Assembly (NCBI GenBank): GCA_013368375.1
Contig: JAACJP010000004.1
Coordinates: 1,612,001 to 1,676,000, forward strand
Direction: 5' to 3'
DNA from: Tricholomella constricta
Lineage: Eukaryota > Basidiomycota > Agaricomycetes > Agaricales > Lyophyllaceae
Length of the DNA stretch: 64,000 bases
Shown: positions 9,346 through 18,561 of the stretch, piece after piece
How the letters are laid out: every line of letters starts with the position of its first letter
Numbering within the stretch: the first letter of the stretch is position 1
Notes under the pieces: model-generated
Seen by the model: the letters and a program-made list of their open reading frames with translations, nothing else
Database searches by the model: none
What the model was told of the DNA's origin: nothing
Position numbers and translations under genes: made by a program

Positions 9346-10590
9346 ATGTCCGAATTTGGTGACATGCCGCTCGAACGACCGTTCTCTCCCTTCCTCACGA
9401 CGGAGGAGCGGTTGGCGAATATGGAAGCCACGATTTCGGCTCTCTCCGCCTCCAACACATCCAACTCGGCCTCTATGGACCGCCTCTCCGCTCTTTTCGA
9501 AAAACTCATGTCGGGGACACCCCCCAATCCCACCCCCGCTGCTCCCGAAGCAGACACGACCCCTCCGCCGCCTGAGACGATCCCTCCGTCGCCTGCGACG
9601 ACCCCTCTGCTGCCAGGCGCTCCGCAATCAGGATCGCACCACCTCCGACCGTCGCCCCCTCCCATTTACGACGGCGCCCGGTCAGGCGGTCGCGCGTTCT
9701 GGAACGCCTGCAACCTCTACTTCTCCTTGTGCGGGGGAAGTTTCGCTGACGACCACGCCCGAATTGTATGGGTGCTGTCGTACATGCAGCACGGACGAGC
9801 CGCCGACTTCGTCAGTCGGGTGTTCCAGTTCGGAACCGCCAAGGACGTCTTTCCCGCCTGGAAGGACTTCGAAGACACCTTCCGCGGCGAGTTCTTCCTC
9901 TTCGACGAAGTCGCTGACGCCGCGCTCATCTTGGAGTCGACGGCGTACTTCCAGAACGGTCGGTCGATCGATGAGTACATCGACTCGTTCCGATCCCTGT
10001 GGGTCAAGGCAGGCTACCCCGATGGGCGCCACCTGGTCCTCAAATTCCGTCGGGGAATGGACCCAAAGCTTTCGAGGCGACTTGGAAGCATCACCACGGG
10101 TCGCCCGCACGACGAGAAGATTGAGGAGTGGCTGAGGATCGCCCGTTCTCAAGACTTTATCATGAGGTCGGAGGACGACTTCCACCGTCGGATGGTCCCG
10201 ACGAAGGCGCCGGACGGCCGCCCAACCACCGCCGTAGCCGCACGATGGGCGTTCGCTACGGCCCCCACTCCCATTCCCACTCCCGCTTCTGCTCCCCCCG
10301 CCCCTCGCGCTCCCATTACACCGGCCCCTAGGCCGCTCCCCCAGGGCGTCCCGATGGATGTAGATCGGATGCGCGACAGGGTCGCACCTGCCGACGACCA
10401 CTGCTTCCGGTGCAAGAAGAAGGGTCACTACTCGCGTGACTGTCCCTTGCGCTGGGACGTGCGCCACATGCTAGACGACAAGCTGGAGGCGCTCATCATG
10501 GAGCGTCTAGCCCGCAAAGACGCAGTTCCCGCCGACCAGACTCCATCGTCGCCCGACGCGGGCACCTCCGACGCTGAGGAGGGTTTTTAA
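9346..10590 (+). CDS. Gag protein of copy B
   Basis: 414 residues. It forms the retrotransposon particle that packages element RNA. The N-terminal third is Pro/Ser/Thr-rich, the middle has the alpha-helical capsid pattern of Ty3/gypsy Gag, and a CCHC zinc knuckle (C-x2-C-x4-H-x4-C) lies at about residues 352-366 after a Pro/Ala linker. The ATG at 9346 is 126 bp past the LTR. The last sense codons form the slippery heptamer used to enter pol, directly before the TAA stop. Confidence 0.93.
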   Translation: MSEFGDMPLERPFSPFLTTEERLANMEATISALSASNTSNSASMDRLSALFEKLMSGTPPNPTPAAPEADTTPPPPETIPPSPATTPLLPGAPQSGSHHLRPSPPPIYDGARSGGRAFWNACNLYFSLCGGSFADDHARIVWVLSYMQHGRAADFVSRVFQFGTAKDVFPAWKDFEDTFRGEFFLFDEVADAALILESTAYFQNGRSIDEYIDSFRSLWVKAGYPDGRHLVLKFRRGMDPKLSRRLGSITTGRPHDEKIEEWLRIARSQDFIMRSEDDFHRRMVPTKAPDGRPTTAVAARWAFATAPTPIPTPASAPPAPRAPITPAPRPLPQGVPMDVDRMRDRVAPADDHCFRCKKKGHYSRDCPLRWDVRHMLDDKLEALIMERLARKDAVPADQTPSSPDAGTSDAEEGF

Positions 10591-13500
10591 TCGCACAACG
10601 GGTGGAACGTACGCCCCCGTTGTCTAGTCGTAATCGGTTCGCTCCACTGTCCATAGAATATGCCAATACACCTATTATTGCTGCTATTCCTACGAGTGAA
10701 CCGACCGACAAAGACGTACAAAACCCCTCCGACCCGACGACACCGATCGCAGTCGCAAAGCCGATCGCTCCGTCGCGTCGTGGCCTACCCCGCTGGGAAA
10801 AGCGACTTCCTAGTCGCTTCATCGCCGCTGCCTCCCCCTGCCCCAGATCCCTGTGGCTCAACGTTGAACTTGAGACCACCGACACCCAGGAGTCGCACGC
10901 CGTCACTGCGCTAGTGGACAGCGGAGCGACCGGCAGCTTTCTCAATATCGCTTTCGTCGAGAAACACAAACTCACGACCAAGGTGCTTAGTCGGCCATCC
11001 CCAGTTTACAACGTAGACGGCACCCTCAACGAAGGCGGTTCGGTCTCTTGCATCGTAGAAGCTGTCTTGCGATACAATGGTCATACCGAACGAGCCGTCT
11101 TCGGGGTCACCCAGTTAGGCAAGCACGACATGATCCTCGGGTTCAACTGGCTTAAAAACCACAACCCTGAGATCGACTGGGAGACCAAAGAGGTAAAGAT
11201 GAGTCGCTGTCCGATGCAGTGCGACACCTGCAAGGATGAGGTCAAAGCCGATCGACGCGCACGTACCAAAGTGCGCGCAGCAATCCGTGCCTGTCGAGCC
11301 GATGGCATCCCAACGATTGAGCCTGACCTGCGGGCCCCGACCAATCCGTACGTGGAGGACGACTCTGATGACGACGAGTTCCTCCCCTACACTCCGATCC
11401 TGGAGGAACCCGACCCAGAATCCGACGACTTCCTGACGGAGACCTTCCTGAATGGGGATCGCATCTTCGCGACCGCGATCCATCCGACCCCGACCGCCGA
11501 ACATATTCGGGCCAGCCAAACGACATCGCAGCGACTTGCGGAAGCGCACGCTGCTAACTCCGTGCCCAAAACGTTCCGCGACGCCGTACCCACCCACCTC
11601 CACGACTTTGAAGATGTCTTCTCCAAAGTTGCGTTCGATGAGCTCCCTGAGCGCAAGCAATGGGACCATGCCATCGAACTGGAGCCGGGCGCGTCGCCGA
11701 CCGGCACGAAGGTCTACCCGCTGTCACCGGCGGAACAGGTTGAACTCGACGCGTTCCTCAAAGAGAATCTCGAGACGGGTCGTATCCGACCGTCCAAGTC
11801 GCCCATGGCATCACCGGTCTTCTTCATCAAGAAGAAGGACGGGTCGCTCCGCCTGGTACAGGACTATCGGACGCTCAATGCGCTCACGGTGAAGAACCGA
11901 TACCCGCTGCCCCTCATTAGCGAACTGGTGAATAACCTTCGCGGCGCGCGGTACTTCACCAAGCTGGACGTCCGATGGGGGTACAACAATGTTCGGATCA
12001 AGGAAGGCGACGAGTGGAAGGCAGCGTTTCGGACGAACCGCGGTCTCTTTGAGCCGCTCGTCATGTTCTTCGGCCTCACGAACAGCCCCGCCACATTTCA
12101 GACCATGATGAATGATATTTTCCGCGATCTGATCGCCGAAGGTGTTGTTTGCGTGTACCTCGACGACATCTTGATTTATACCAAGACTCTAGAGGAACAC
12201 CGTCGGGTCGCGCGATTAGTACTGGACCGACTCCGCAAACATCAGTTGTTCTTAAAGCCCGAGAAATGCGAATTCGAACAGACCAAGATTGAGTATCTGG
12301 GGCTGATCATTTCGCAAGGGCAAGCGGAGATGGACCCTGTTAAGGTCGCTGGAGTGTTGGAATGGCCAGCGCCGAAGAACAAGAAGGAAGTGCAAGCATT
12401 TCTAGGCTTCACTAACTTCTACCGACGGTTCATCCAGGACTTCTCGCATCACGCCCGACCCCTGTTCGATCTGACAGGCAAGGACGTCGCCTGGCGATGG
12501 GGAGAGTCGGAGCAGTCGGCCTTTGGCCTTCTGAAGTCGGCGATCACATCGGGGCCCATTCTCATGTTCCCTGACGACGACCGACCGTACCGCATCGAAG
12601 CCGATTCATCTGACTTCGCAACGGGCGCGGTCCTGTCGCAAGAGTCGCCGTCCGACGGCAAATGGCACCCCGTCGCGTTCTACTCAAAGAGCTTGAACGC
12701 CGTCGAGCGGAACTACGAGATCCATGACAAGGAGATGCTAGCGATCATCCGGTCTCTGGAGGAGTGGCGACACTTCGTAGAAGGCGCAAAGCACAAGGTG
12801 GAGATCTGGACCGACCACAAGAACCTTGAGTACTTCCTCACCGCGAAGAAACTCAATCGGCGTCAAGCCCGATGGTCGCTCTACCTCGCTAACTTCGACT
12901 TCGCCCTCCACCACCGTCCTGGCCGTAGCATGGGCAAGCCTGACGCGTTATCGCGCCGCTCCGACCATGGCGACGGAAGTGCTGACAACGCCGACATCGT
13001 ACTGCTCAAACCCGAGTTCTTCGCGGTTCGCGCAACTGAAGGTCTTGTATTGGTCGGAGAAGAGGATGACGTGCTGAAGGCAATTCGCAAGGGCAACCGC
13101 GATGGCGCACAGGAGGATGCGGTCGCGAAAGCGGCGCAACTGGTCAAGGCATCCAAGATCGCCGGTCGCTCCCTTCGCTTTGGCGAGTGGGGAGAGGAAG
13201 GCGGTCTGCTCACGTTCCGTGGACGGATCTATGTCCCGAACGTTCCTGACCTCCGCCGACGCATCGTGGAGCACCACCACGACTCCAAGGTCGCCGGTCA
13301 CCCAGGTCGCTGGAAGACGTTAGAGCTGGTGTCGCGCAACTACTGGTGGCCCCAGATGTCACGCTTCATCGGTTCTTACACCAGCACCTGCGACATGTGC
13401 TTGCGCACGAAACCCCGCCGCCAACTCCCTGTCGGACAGCTGCAGCCGCTCCCCATTCCCGAAGGCCGATGGAATGTTGTGTCGGTCGACTTCATCACCG

Positions 13501-14621
13501 AACTCCCCGAGTCCAATGGCCACGACGCGATCATGAACGTCGTGGATTCGGTCGGAAAACGCGCGCACTTCATCGCGTCGCACACGACTTGTTCGGCTTT
13601 GGGGGCTGCGAACCTCTACCGGCGCCACGTCTGGAAGCTCCACGGTCTCCCAGATGCCTTTGTCTCCGATCGAGGTCCACAGTTCGTCGCCGAATTCACG
13701 CGCGAACTCTACCGACTCCTGGGTATCAAGCTGTCGGCTTCGACGGCGTACCACCCGCAGACCGACGGACAGACCGAACGCGTCAACCAGGAGCTGGAAC
13801 AGTTCTTGCGGGTCTTCTGCAATGAGCGTCAGAACGACTGGGAGGACCTCTTGCCCGACGCCGAATTCAGTTACAACAACCATGTACATTCGGCGACGCA
13901 GCAGACCCCCTTCCTGCTCGACACTGGTCGGCATCCACGCATGGGCTTTGAGCCACGTCGGGGCGCTTCCAAGAACGAGTCGGCCGACGAGTTTGTGGAG
14001 CGCATGAAGGAAGCACAGGAAGAAGCCAAGGCGGCGCTCTCAAAGGCCAAAGACGACATGGAGCGGTACTACAACCAGCGACACACCCCAACGCCCGACT
14101 ACCAGCCTGGCGACAAGGTGTACTTGGACGCGACCGACATTTCTACGACCCGACCATCTAAGAAATTGTCGCATCGCTACCTTGGCCCTTTTGTCGTGCA
14201 AAGGCGAGTCGGCCCGCTCGCATACCGCCTCCTGCTGCCTCAGTCCATGAAGCGCATCCACCCAGTCTTCCACGTCGTGAAACTCATCCCCGCCATCGCT
14301 GATCCGATCGAAGGTCGTCGGTCCAATCCTCCTCCTCCCCCCGACATAATCGACGACGAACCCCATTACGAAGTTGAAAAGATCCTCGATAGCCGAACCT
14401 TCCGCAAAAAACTACAGTACAAGGTCCTGTGGAAAGGCTATGGTTACGAAGAAGCTTCATGGGAACCTCGCGAAAATGTCACCGCCCCCGATCTGGTACG
14501 CAAGTTCCACCGCAACAACCCCGACGCTGCCCGCCACATTCGTGGCATGTTCACATTATCCCCGGCCGTCTTCGCCACCGCTACCCCGCACCGAGTCGTT
14601 GCGATTCAAAAGGGGGGGTGA
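10578..14621 (+). CDS. Pol polyprotein of copy B (protease, RT, RNase H, integrase, chromodomain)
   Basis: Open in the -1 frame relative to gag from 10578, overlapping the gag end. There is no ATG in the first roughly 170 codons, so entry is by frameshift rather than its own start. Motifs in order: DSGATG aspartic protease (near 10914), RT fingers and YLDD (near 12155), RNase H, integrase zinc finger HHCC (about 13270-13400), the DDE integrase core, the GPY/F region, and a chromodomain (about 14363-14510) with the aromatic cage pattern ending YKVLWKGYG..EASWEP. Chromodomains steer integration toward histone-marked chromatin. No stops or frameshifts are seen. The stop overlaps the polypurine tract. 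Confidence 0.95.
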   Translation, partial: GGFLIAQRVERTPPLSSRNRFAPLSIEYANTPIIAAIPTSEPTDKDVQNPSDPTTPIAVAKPIAPSRRGLPRWEKRLPSRFIAAASPCPRSLWLNVELETTDTQESHAVTALVDSGATGSFLNIAFVEKHKLTTKVLSRPSPVYNVDGTLNEGGSVSCIVEAVLRYNGHTERAVFGVTQLGKHDMILGFNWLKNHNPEIDWETKEVKMSRCPMQCDTCKDEVKADRRARTKVRAAIRACRADGIPTIEPDLRAPTNPYVEDDSDDDEFLPYTPILEEPDPESDDFLTETFLNGDRIFATAIHPTPTAEHIRASQTTSQRLAEAHAANSVPKTFRDAVPTHLHDFEDVFSKVAFDELPERKQWDHAIELEPGASPTGTKVYPLSPAEQVELDAFLKENLETGRIRPSKSPMASPVFFIKKKDGSLRLVQDYRTLNALTVKNRYPLPLISELVNNLRGARYFTKLDVRWGYNNVRIKEGDEWKAAFRTNRGLFEPLVMFFGLTNSPATFQTMMNDIFRDLIAEGVVCVYLDDILIYTKTLEEHRRVARLVLDRLRKHQLFLKPEKCEFEQTKIEYLGLIISQGQAEMDPVKVAGVLEWPAPKNKKEVQAFLGFTNFYRRFIQDFSHHARPLFDLTGKDVAWRWGESEQSAFGLLKSAITSGPILMFPDDDRPYRIEADSSDFATGAVLSQESPSDGKWHPVAFYSKSLNAVERNYEIHDKEMLAIIRSLEEWRHFVEGAKHKVEIWTDHKNLEYFLTAKKLNRRQARWSLYLANFDFALHHRPGRSMGKPDALSRRSDHGDGSADNADIVLLKPEFFAVRATEGLVLVGEEDDVLKAIRKGNRDGAQEDAVAKAAQLVKASKIAGRSLRFGEWGEEGGLLTFRGRIYVPNVPDLRRRIVEHHHDSKVAGHPGRWKTLELVSRNYWWPQMSRFIGSYTSTCDMCLRTKPRRQLPVGQLQPLPIPEGRWNVVSVDFITELPESNGHDAIMNVVDSVGKRAHFIASHTTCSALGAANLYRRHVWKLHGLPDAFVSDRGPQFVAEFTRELYRLLGIKLSASTAYHPQTDGQTERVNQELEQFLRVFCNERQNDWEDLLPDAEFSYNNHVHSATQQTPFLLDTGRHPRMGFEPRRGASKNESADEFVERMKEAQEEAKAALSKAKDDMERYYNQRHTPTPDYQPGDKVYLDATDISTTRPSKKLSHRYLGPFVVQRRVGPLAYRLLLPQSMKRIHPVFHVVKLIPAIADPIEGRRSNPPPPPDIIDDEPHYEVEKILDSRTFRKKLQYKVLWKGYGYEEASWEPRENVTAPDLVRKFHRNNPDAARHIRGMFTLSPAVFATATPHRVVAIQKGG
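10581..10587 (+). promoter_or_regulatory. -1 ribosomal frameshift heptamer
   Basis: G GGT TTT in gag register fits the X XXY YYZ rule and is followed at once by the gag stop TAA. Slipping one base back places ribosomes in the pol frame, which is open here. Confidence 0.75.
14608..14621 (+). promoter_or_regulatory. Polypurine tract
   Basis: AAAAGGGGGGGTGA directly before the 3' LTR; it primes plus-strand DNA synthesis in LTR elements. It overlaps the last pol codons. The same tract precedes the LTR of copy A. Confidence 0.85.
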
Positions 14622-15095
14622 TGTTAGGGGAACACCCGTTCGCGCCCTCCGACGCTCACCAACTGTTCCCCGACACGTGCGCTCACTCCTGACCGATCAC
14701 GATCCCGACCCCGACGCTCTGACCCAAGCGTCGGTGTACATATTTACCTTACTCACTTCCTGTCATTTCCCTCGTTTCCCTGTTCATATTCCCGATCAAC
14801 TGACATCCCGACGACGGTTACCATCAGACAGCATCCGGAACCCGCTCATCATTATCACCTGTCATGGTTATCACATGTCGTTATTATCACATGCACAGTA
14901 CACTATGGAGAGCCTGCCCTCATGTATCACACTTGTATATAGCCGGCCCCCTGGCATCTGGGAATCCTTTACACTATTCTCTTTGGATTCCCCTTTGCCA
15001 GGTAAGCCTTATTTACCTCGTTACTGTACATCAATATAACTTTGGATTCCCCTTTGCCAGTACGACTAAGCTCTGCTCTAAAGGTCGCCCTAACA
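14622..15095 (+). repeat. 3' LTR of copy B
   Basis: 474 bp, identical by eye to 8746-9219, including the primer hairpin (14950-15002). Confidence 0.96.
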
Positions 15096-15100
15096 GCAAC
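15096..15100 (+). repeat. Target site duplication, right copy
   Basis: GCAAC, matching 8741-8745. Confidence 0.95.
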
Positions 15101-15354
15101 GCACTCCCAAAAAATGAAATAAGCCAGTGCGCAATGTTGCGAGTAACATTGACGTCGACATTGCATCGAACGGTGGCCAGCAGTGTCAGTAGTTACTGGC
15201 ATGGAACAAAAGAAGACGCACCGAGTTGGATACACATGCAGTAGCCCCCATATTTCAAAAAAAAAGTCTTTACCTGGAAAGATTTAGGAAGGTACCGAAG
15301 GGATAAGTGGTGAAGTTGTCATGCGTCGTGGCCATCGCGGAAGAGTGTAGAGTC

Positions 15355-15446
15355 GTCCCGATTATCGCAAAATCATTAGATGAACTGGTTCGGGCCCTGC
15401 GTTTGTTTGGCGCTCGGCGGAGCTTAAATTTCGGGTTTGACCGTCG
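15355..15446 (-). repeat. Right inverted repeat arm (92 bp)
   Basis: Inverted partner of 6105-6196, 91 of 92 positions complementary. Confidence 0.9.
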
Positions 15447-15971
15447 GTTAGCAAGCTGGTCTGTCCCTGTTGCCATAGTTTGGCCTGTCCATTGCGGGCA
15501 TAATATGGAAGCAACCACTTCGTTTTTCTTGAATTCCCTTGTTTCATATGCATTGCCTTAGCAAACCATATCTTACATATATAACCAGACATAAATACAA
15601 AGCTGTCGCATACTGCCGTTCGTGTTGATGGAACAGTGGCTCCCAAAATGCACTATCTAGCAATTCTAGGGTCCTCTCCTTGTTCTTATGATACCATGTC
15701 GTCAACTAGCTCAACAGCAACATATGTGGTCATGATCCCCGTCAATTGCAAGTCTCATCAAACAGCTTCAAAAACAATACCGGAACATTCCGAGCTCACA
15801 ATTGGAATCTCTTGTTCAACGATGCGATCGAATATAAAGTCGCCTTGATTGAATTCAAGCTGGAAGCTCTTCCCGTATTCTCTTTCTAAGATAGCGCGAG
15901 TCGCTCCCATTCACGTTTCTTGTCATTCACGCCATTCATTTTGAGTTCGATTGAATCCGCCACTCCTTGTC
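15447..15971. other. Intergenic between transposon island and homeodomain gene
   Basis: No gene or repeat recognised; presumably the promoter of the homeodomain gene. The transposon arm ends about 525 bp upstream of its ATG. Confidence 0.4.
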
Positions 15972-16758
15972 ATGCCCCACCAACTCACGAACTCGAACGC
16001 CAGCACAACCAGTCCACTTCAGTTCCTCGCTCACGTTGCCCTCGATGTACACCATATACCTAGATCCGACGGTCCTGGTTCTACGTGCTCAGTAGATCGA
16101 AATCCCATGACCATCCTACAATCACAGCTACCGCGAAACGCCTCCACCACCCTTCATATTGATTGCGGGCAATCAACCTCCTCGTCACCTATAGCGCCGA
16201 AGCCTCTAAAACGTTCGAGCACTTCGAACAGTCTTCATTCATCCGAATCTTCAGCTGAATCGGGTCGATGTCCAAAGCCCAAAAAGCATACACGAAAATC
16301 TTCGCGACTCCTCCTGAAAGCTAGAGCGGATATAAAGGCGAGGCGGAGGGAGTATATGACACGAGTTCTGAAAATAAAGACGCTTGACAACTCTCCCGTT
16401 AACGATCAACAATACGCCATCCTTCGTACTGTGTACGACGAAATAACTATGTACCCAAGCGAGGCTTGGATGGTATTAATTGCCCTCATTATACATCGGT
16501 GAGTTCTGATTCTGATATCAGCATCCAGTTATTCATTTATTAAATTCTGTGCCTTCAAGGTCACTTAAGCAAGTCAAGAATTGGTTTTCCAATGAACGGC
16601 AAAAACAGAAGACAGGGGAAGTTGTCTCCATCCAATCTGATATCGGGGAGAAAGTCCGACTGCGACCTTCAATCCTGCAGCTCTGTCAGGAATGGTCGGA
16701 CGGCCTGTTTGAGGGGATTATTAGGGTTTACCACTTCAAGATCACGCACTCTTCATAG
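15972..16758 (+). CDS. Homeodomain protein
   Basis: Two exons (15972-16498, 16560-16758) encode 241 residues. The intron is a clean 61-nt GT-AG and splits the homeodomain. The N-terminal half is Ser/Thr-rich with a basic patch (KKHTRKSSR), a likely nuclear signal. The C-terminal half shows a homeodomain ending in the recognition helix KQVKNWFSNERQKQ, where W, F, N and R are the diagnostic positions. It should be a sequence-specific DNA-binding regulator. It is short, and I do not see the extended regions expected of mating-type HD1 or HD2 proteins, so a mating-type role is not claimed. It is the first cellular gene next to the transposon island. Confidence 0.8.
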
Positions 16759-16955
16759 CATCTTACATCGACCATAGACCCACATACTTTACAGCATCTT
16801 TAATTTAGAACAGGTTCGGATAATACCTTTATAAACTGTGTAGCCTAATACTTTCTACTATATGTACATGTACAGGGGTACTGTAACCGCTAATGACAAA
16901 CAGTACAAGTTATAAACATGTTCTCCATCCTGAACCCGCTTGAATTCCAAGAAGC

Positions 16956-18439
16956 CTAATCAGACGATGTGCTTTCCAGAGATTCGTAATTTACCAGGGA
17001 CTTCGGCCGTGCAATGAAACGTCGGAACCAATTAAGATGGCTAGGCGTTGCTCGCCTGACCTCTCCATTCCTAAGTACCTGGTAACGATTTCCCCTCCAA
17101 ATAACTTCGTCTCCGAAGATCGCCAGCATATAAATCGGTAATGCAAGGAGTTCTCGAGCTGCCCATGCCGCTAAGAACTCCCATCGAATGGAAGTTGGAA
17201 GGGGATGACCAGCGAGAGAGGCGTATACGTCCAAATCCACAGACAACCACAAGGGAAAATGCAACACTAGGACGATCCACGAGGGTATGGCGAAAAGGTA
17301 TCTAAAGGATAAGCTTGCGATAACCGAGAGCATGACGGATTCTGTAAAAGGTTCCAGAAGCGTCGCGACAAGGACCATGTGTTTTCGTACTCGAATCCAA
17401 CGTACGCGTCGCCAAACGTAGTCTCCGAGGGTCATATTTCCTACAACGTTGCGTGCAACATCACAGGATAAACTATGTCGTAAACCCAGTTCGTGCCAAA
17501 GAGCACTCGCGATCATGTTGTCTTCGGCGAGGAAGCGTCCAAATGCAGCAAGGCCGTAATCATCCTCCTGACGAGGCGCTTCTTCAAGAGGCATGGCATT
17601 TAGGGATCCATTGACGCGTTCAAGGTCGGAGCGGCGATAAAGATTGGATTTGCCAACGACACATGATTCGATTGCGACCGTATTGATTGCGATGTACATT
17701 TTGGCATGGTTTGTATTGAGAAATGCTTCTTCAATTCGAGAGCCAATCTTTGCCTCGGCGGCAAAAGCGAATGGGACATGGTGGACGACAGCAACCCTAC
17801 GGAGCGATGTCGGAGACCCAGGTGGGGGAGGGCCGTCGAGAGCATCAACAGAGCGTGCGAGGGTTCCCGGTTGAACCATGACGTTTGAATCGAGGACCCA
17901 TAGTATGTCATTCGCGGCTTGACGATAAGAACGAATGAGGTTGTTGATTTTAGGGTTGACGCCAACAATTTCTTCGCCTAGACACCGTCTTAGTATCCAT
18001 CTGGGCACAATGACGGAACTCGTTTCTTACCGATGATAACCGCAGTGTTAACATGGGGATACTTTGAAATCAAATCCCTCACTATAGGGAGAGCCTGGTC
18101 ATTTTCTTCCGCGACGGAAAATATGATCTCATAGTTCGGGTATTCTTGCTGAAACGTGGACTCGAGATTTTCGTAAAGGTTTGTGTCTAGTCCTTTGAGA
18201 GGTCGAAGAATGGATACTCCAGGGGCTGAAGTAGCAGTGGCAAGTGGTGACCGAGGACGCAGGCGATACCTTCTTCGACTGTGAAAAGAAATGGTCAATA
18301 AAGGACGGTCAGAAGAGTGATAGCTGACATACGCAGCCCAGCAGCCAAAGAGCCCAATAGACCATAACGCCAGATACCATATTATGCCCGCAACGGACAG
18401 GCAGAATAGAAATACATCGCGAAATCCCCCAGATCCCAT
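16956..18439 (-). CDS. Ceramide glucosyltransferase (GT21)
   Basis: Exons 18333-18439, 18031-18278 and 16956-17977 give 458 residues. It transfers glucose from UDP-glucose to ceramide at the Golgi/ER membrane, making glucosylceramide. An N-terminal membrane segment is followed by the GT-A core: VSILRPLKG, then the D1, D2 (LDSNV) and D3 (EDDYGL) aspartates and the R-x-x-R-W motif (RRVRW) typical of this family. Hydrophobic C-terminal segments are expected. The second intron has a textbook TACTAAG branch point and uses the acceptor TCTAG, which restores the family sequence VIIGEEIVGVNPKINN. Confidence 0.93.
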
Positions 18440-18561
18440 TGCACACAGTGCAGTAAGTACTAACCAACAAGTTAGTACTCACGAGACGAACTTCAACTGT
18501 GGAATAATTACGTAAAGAACAATTCATGACATGTAGCTTTCGACGACACATAACGCCTCCT

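Larger units (their letters stand above)
8746..15095 (+). mobile_element. Intact Ty3/gypsy chromovirus copy B
   Basis: Complete LTR retrotransposon of 6350 bp. It has two 474-bp LTRs that look identical, a perfect 5-bp target duplication, a primer site, gag, pol with every expected domain and no internal stop, a polypurine tract and a C-terminal integrase chromodomain. Identical LTRs imply a recent insertion. The primer arrangement resembles Tf1 of Schizosaccharomyces pombe (self-priming) rather than tRNA priming. It interrupts the right part of the inverted-repeat element. Confidence 0.96.
6105..15446. mobile_element. Inverted-repeat-bounded element with a TET/JBP pseudogene, split by chromovirus B
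   Basis: Two 92-bp arms in inverted orientation (6105-6196 and 15355-15446, one mismatch) enclose a TET/JBP-like pseudogene and, nested inside, chromovirus B. Without the nested insertion the element would be about 3.0 kb. TET/JBP genes in agaricomycetes are known to accompany KDZ-type DNA transposons, so a non-autonomous or decayed member of such a family is plausible. No transposase is recognised inside and no clear target duplication flanks the arms (AGCCTTAT on the left, GTTAGCAA on the right), so the class is inferred. Confidence 0.6.

Noticed and set aside
9356..10135. Additional long frames inside gag and pol of both chromovirus copies
   Set aside because: They are shadows of GC-rich coding sequence in other frames with Arg/Ser-rich nonsense translations.
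6097..15454. Eight-base target duplication around the 92-bp inverted repeats
   Set aside because: The flanks AGCCTTAT and GTTAGCAA do not match, so no duplication is claimed.
15972..16758. Mating-type HD locus
   Set aside because: A single short homeodomain protein, no divergent HD1/HD2 pair and no mitochondrial intermediate peptidase nearby.
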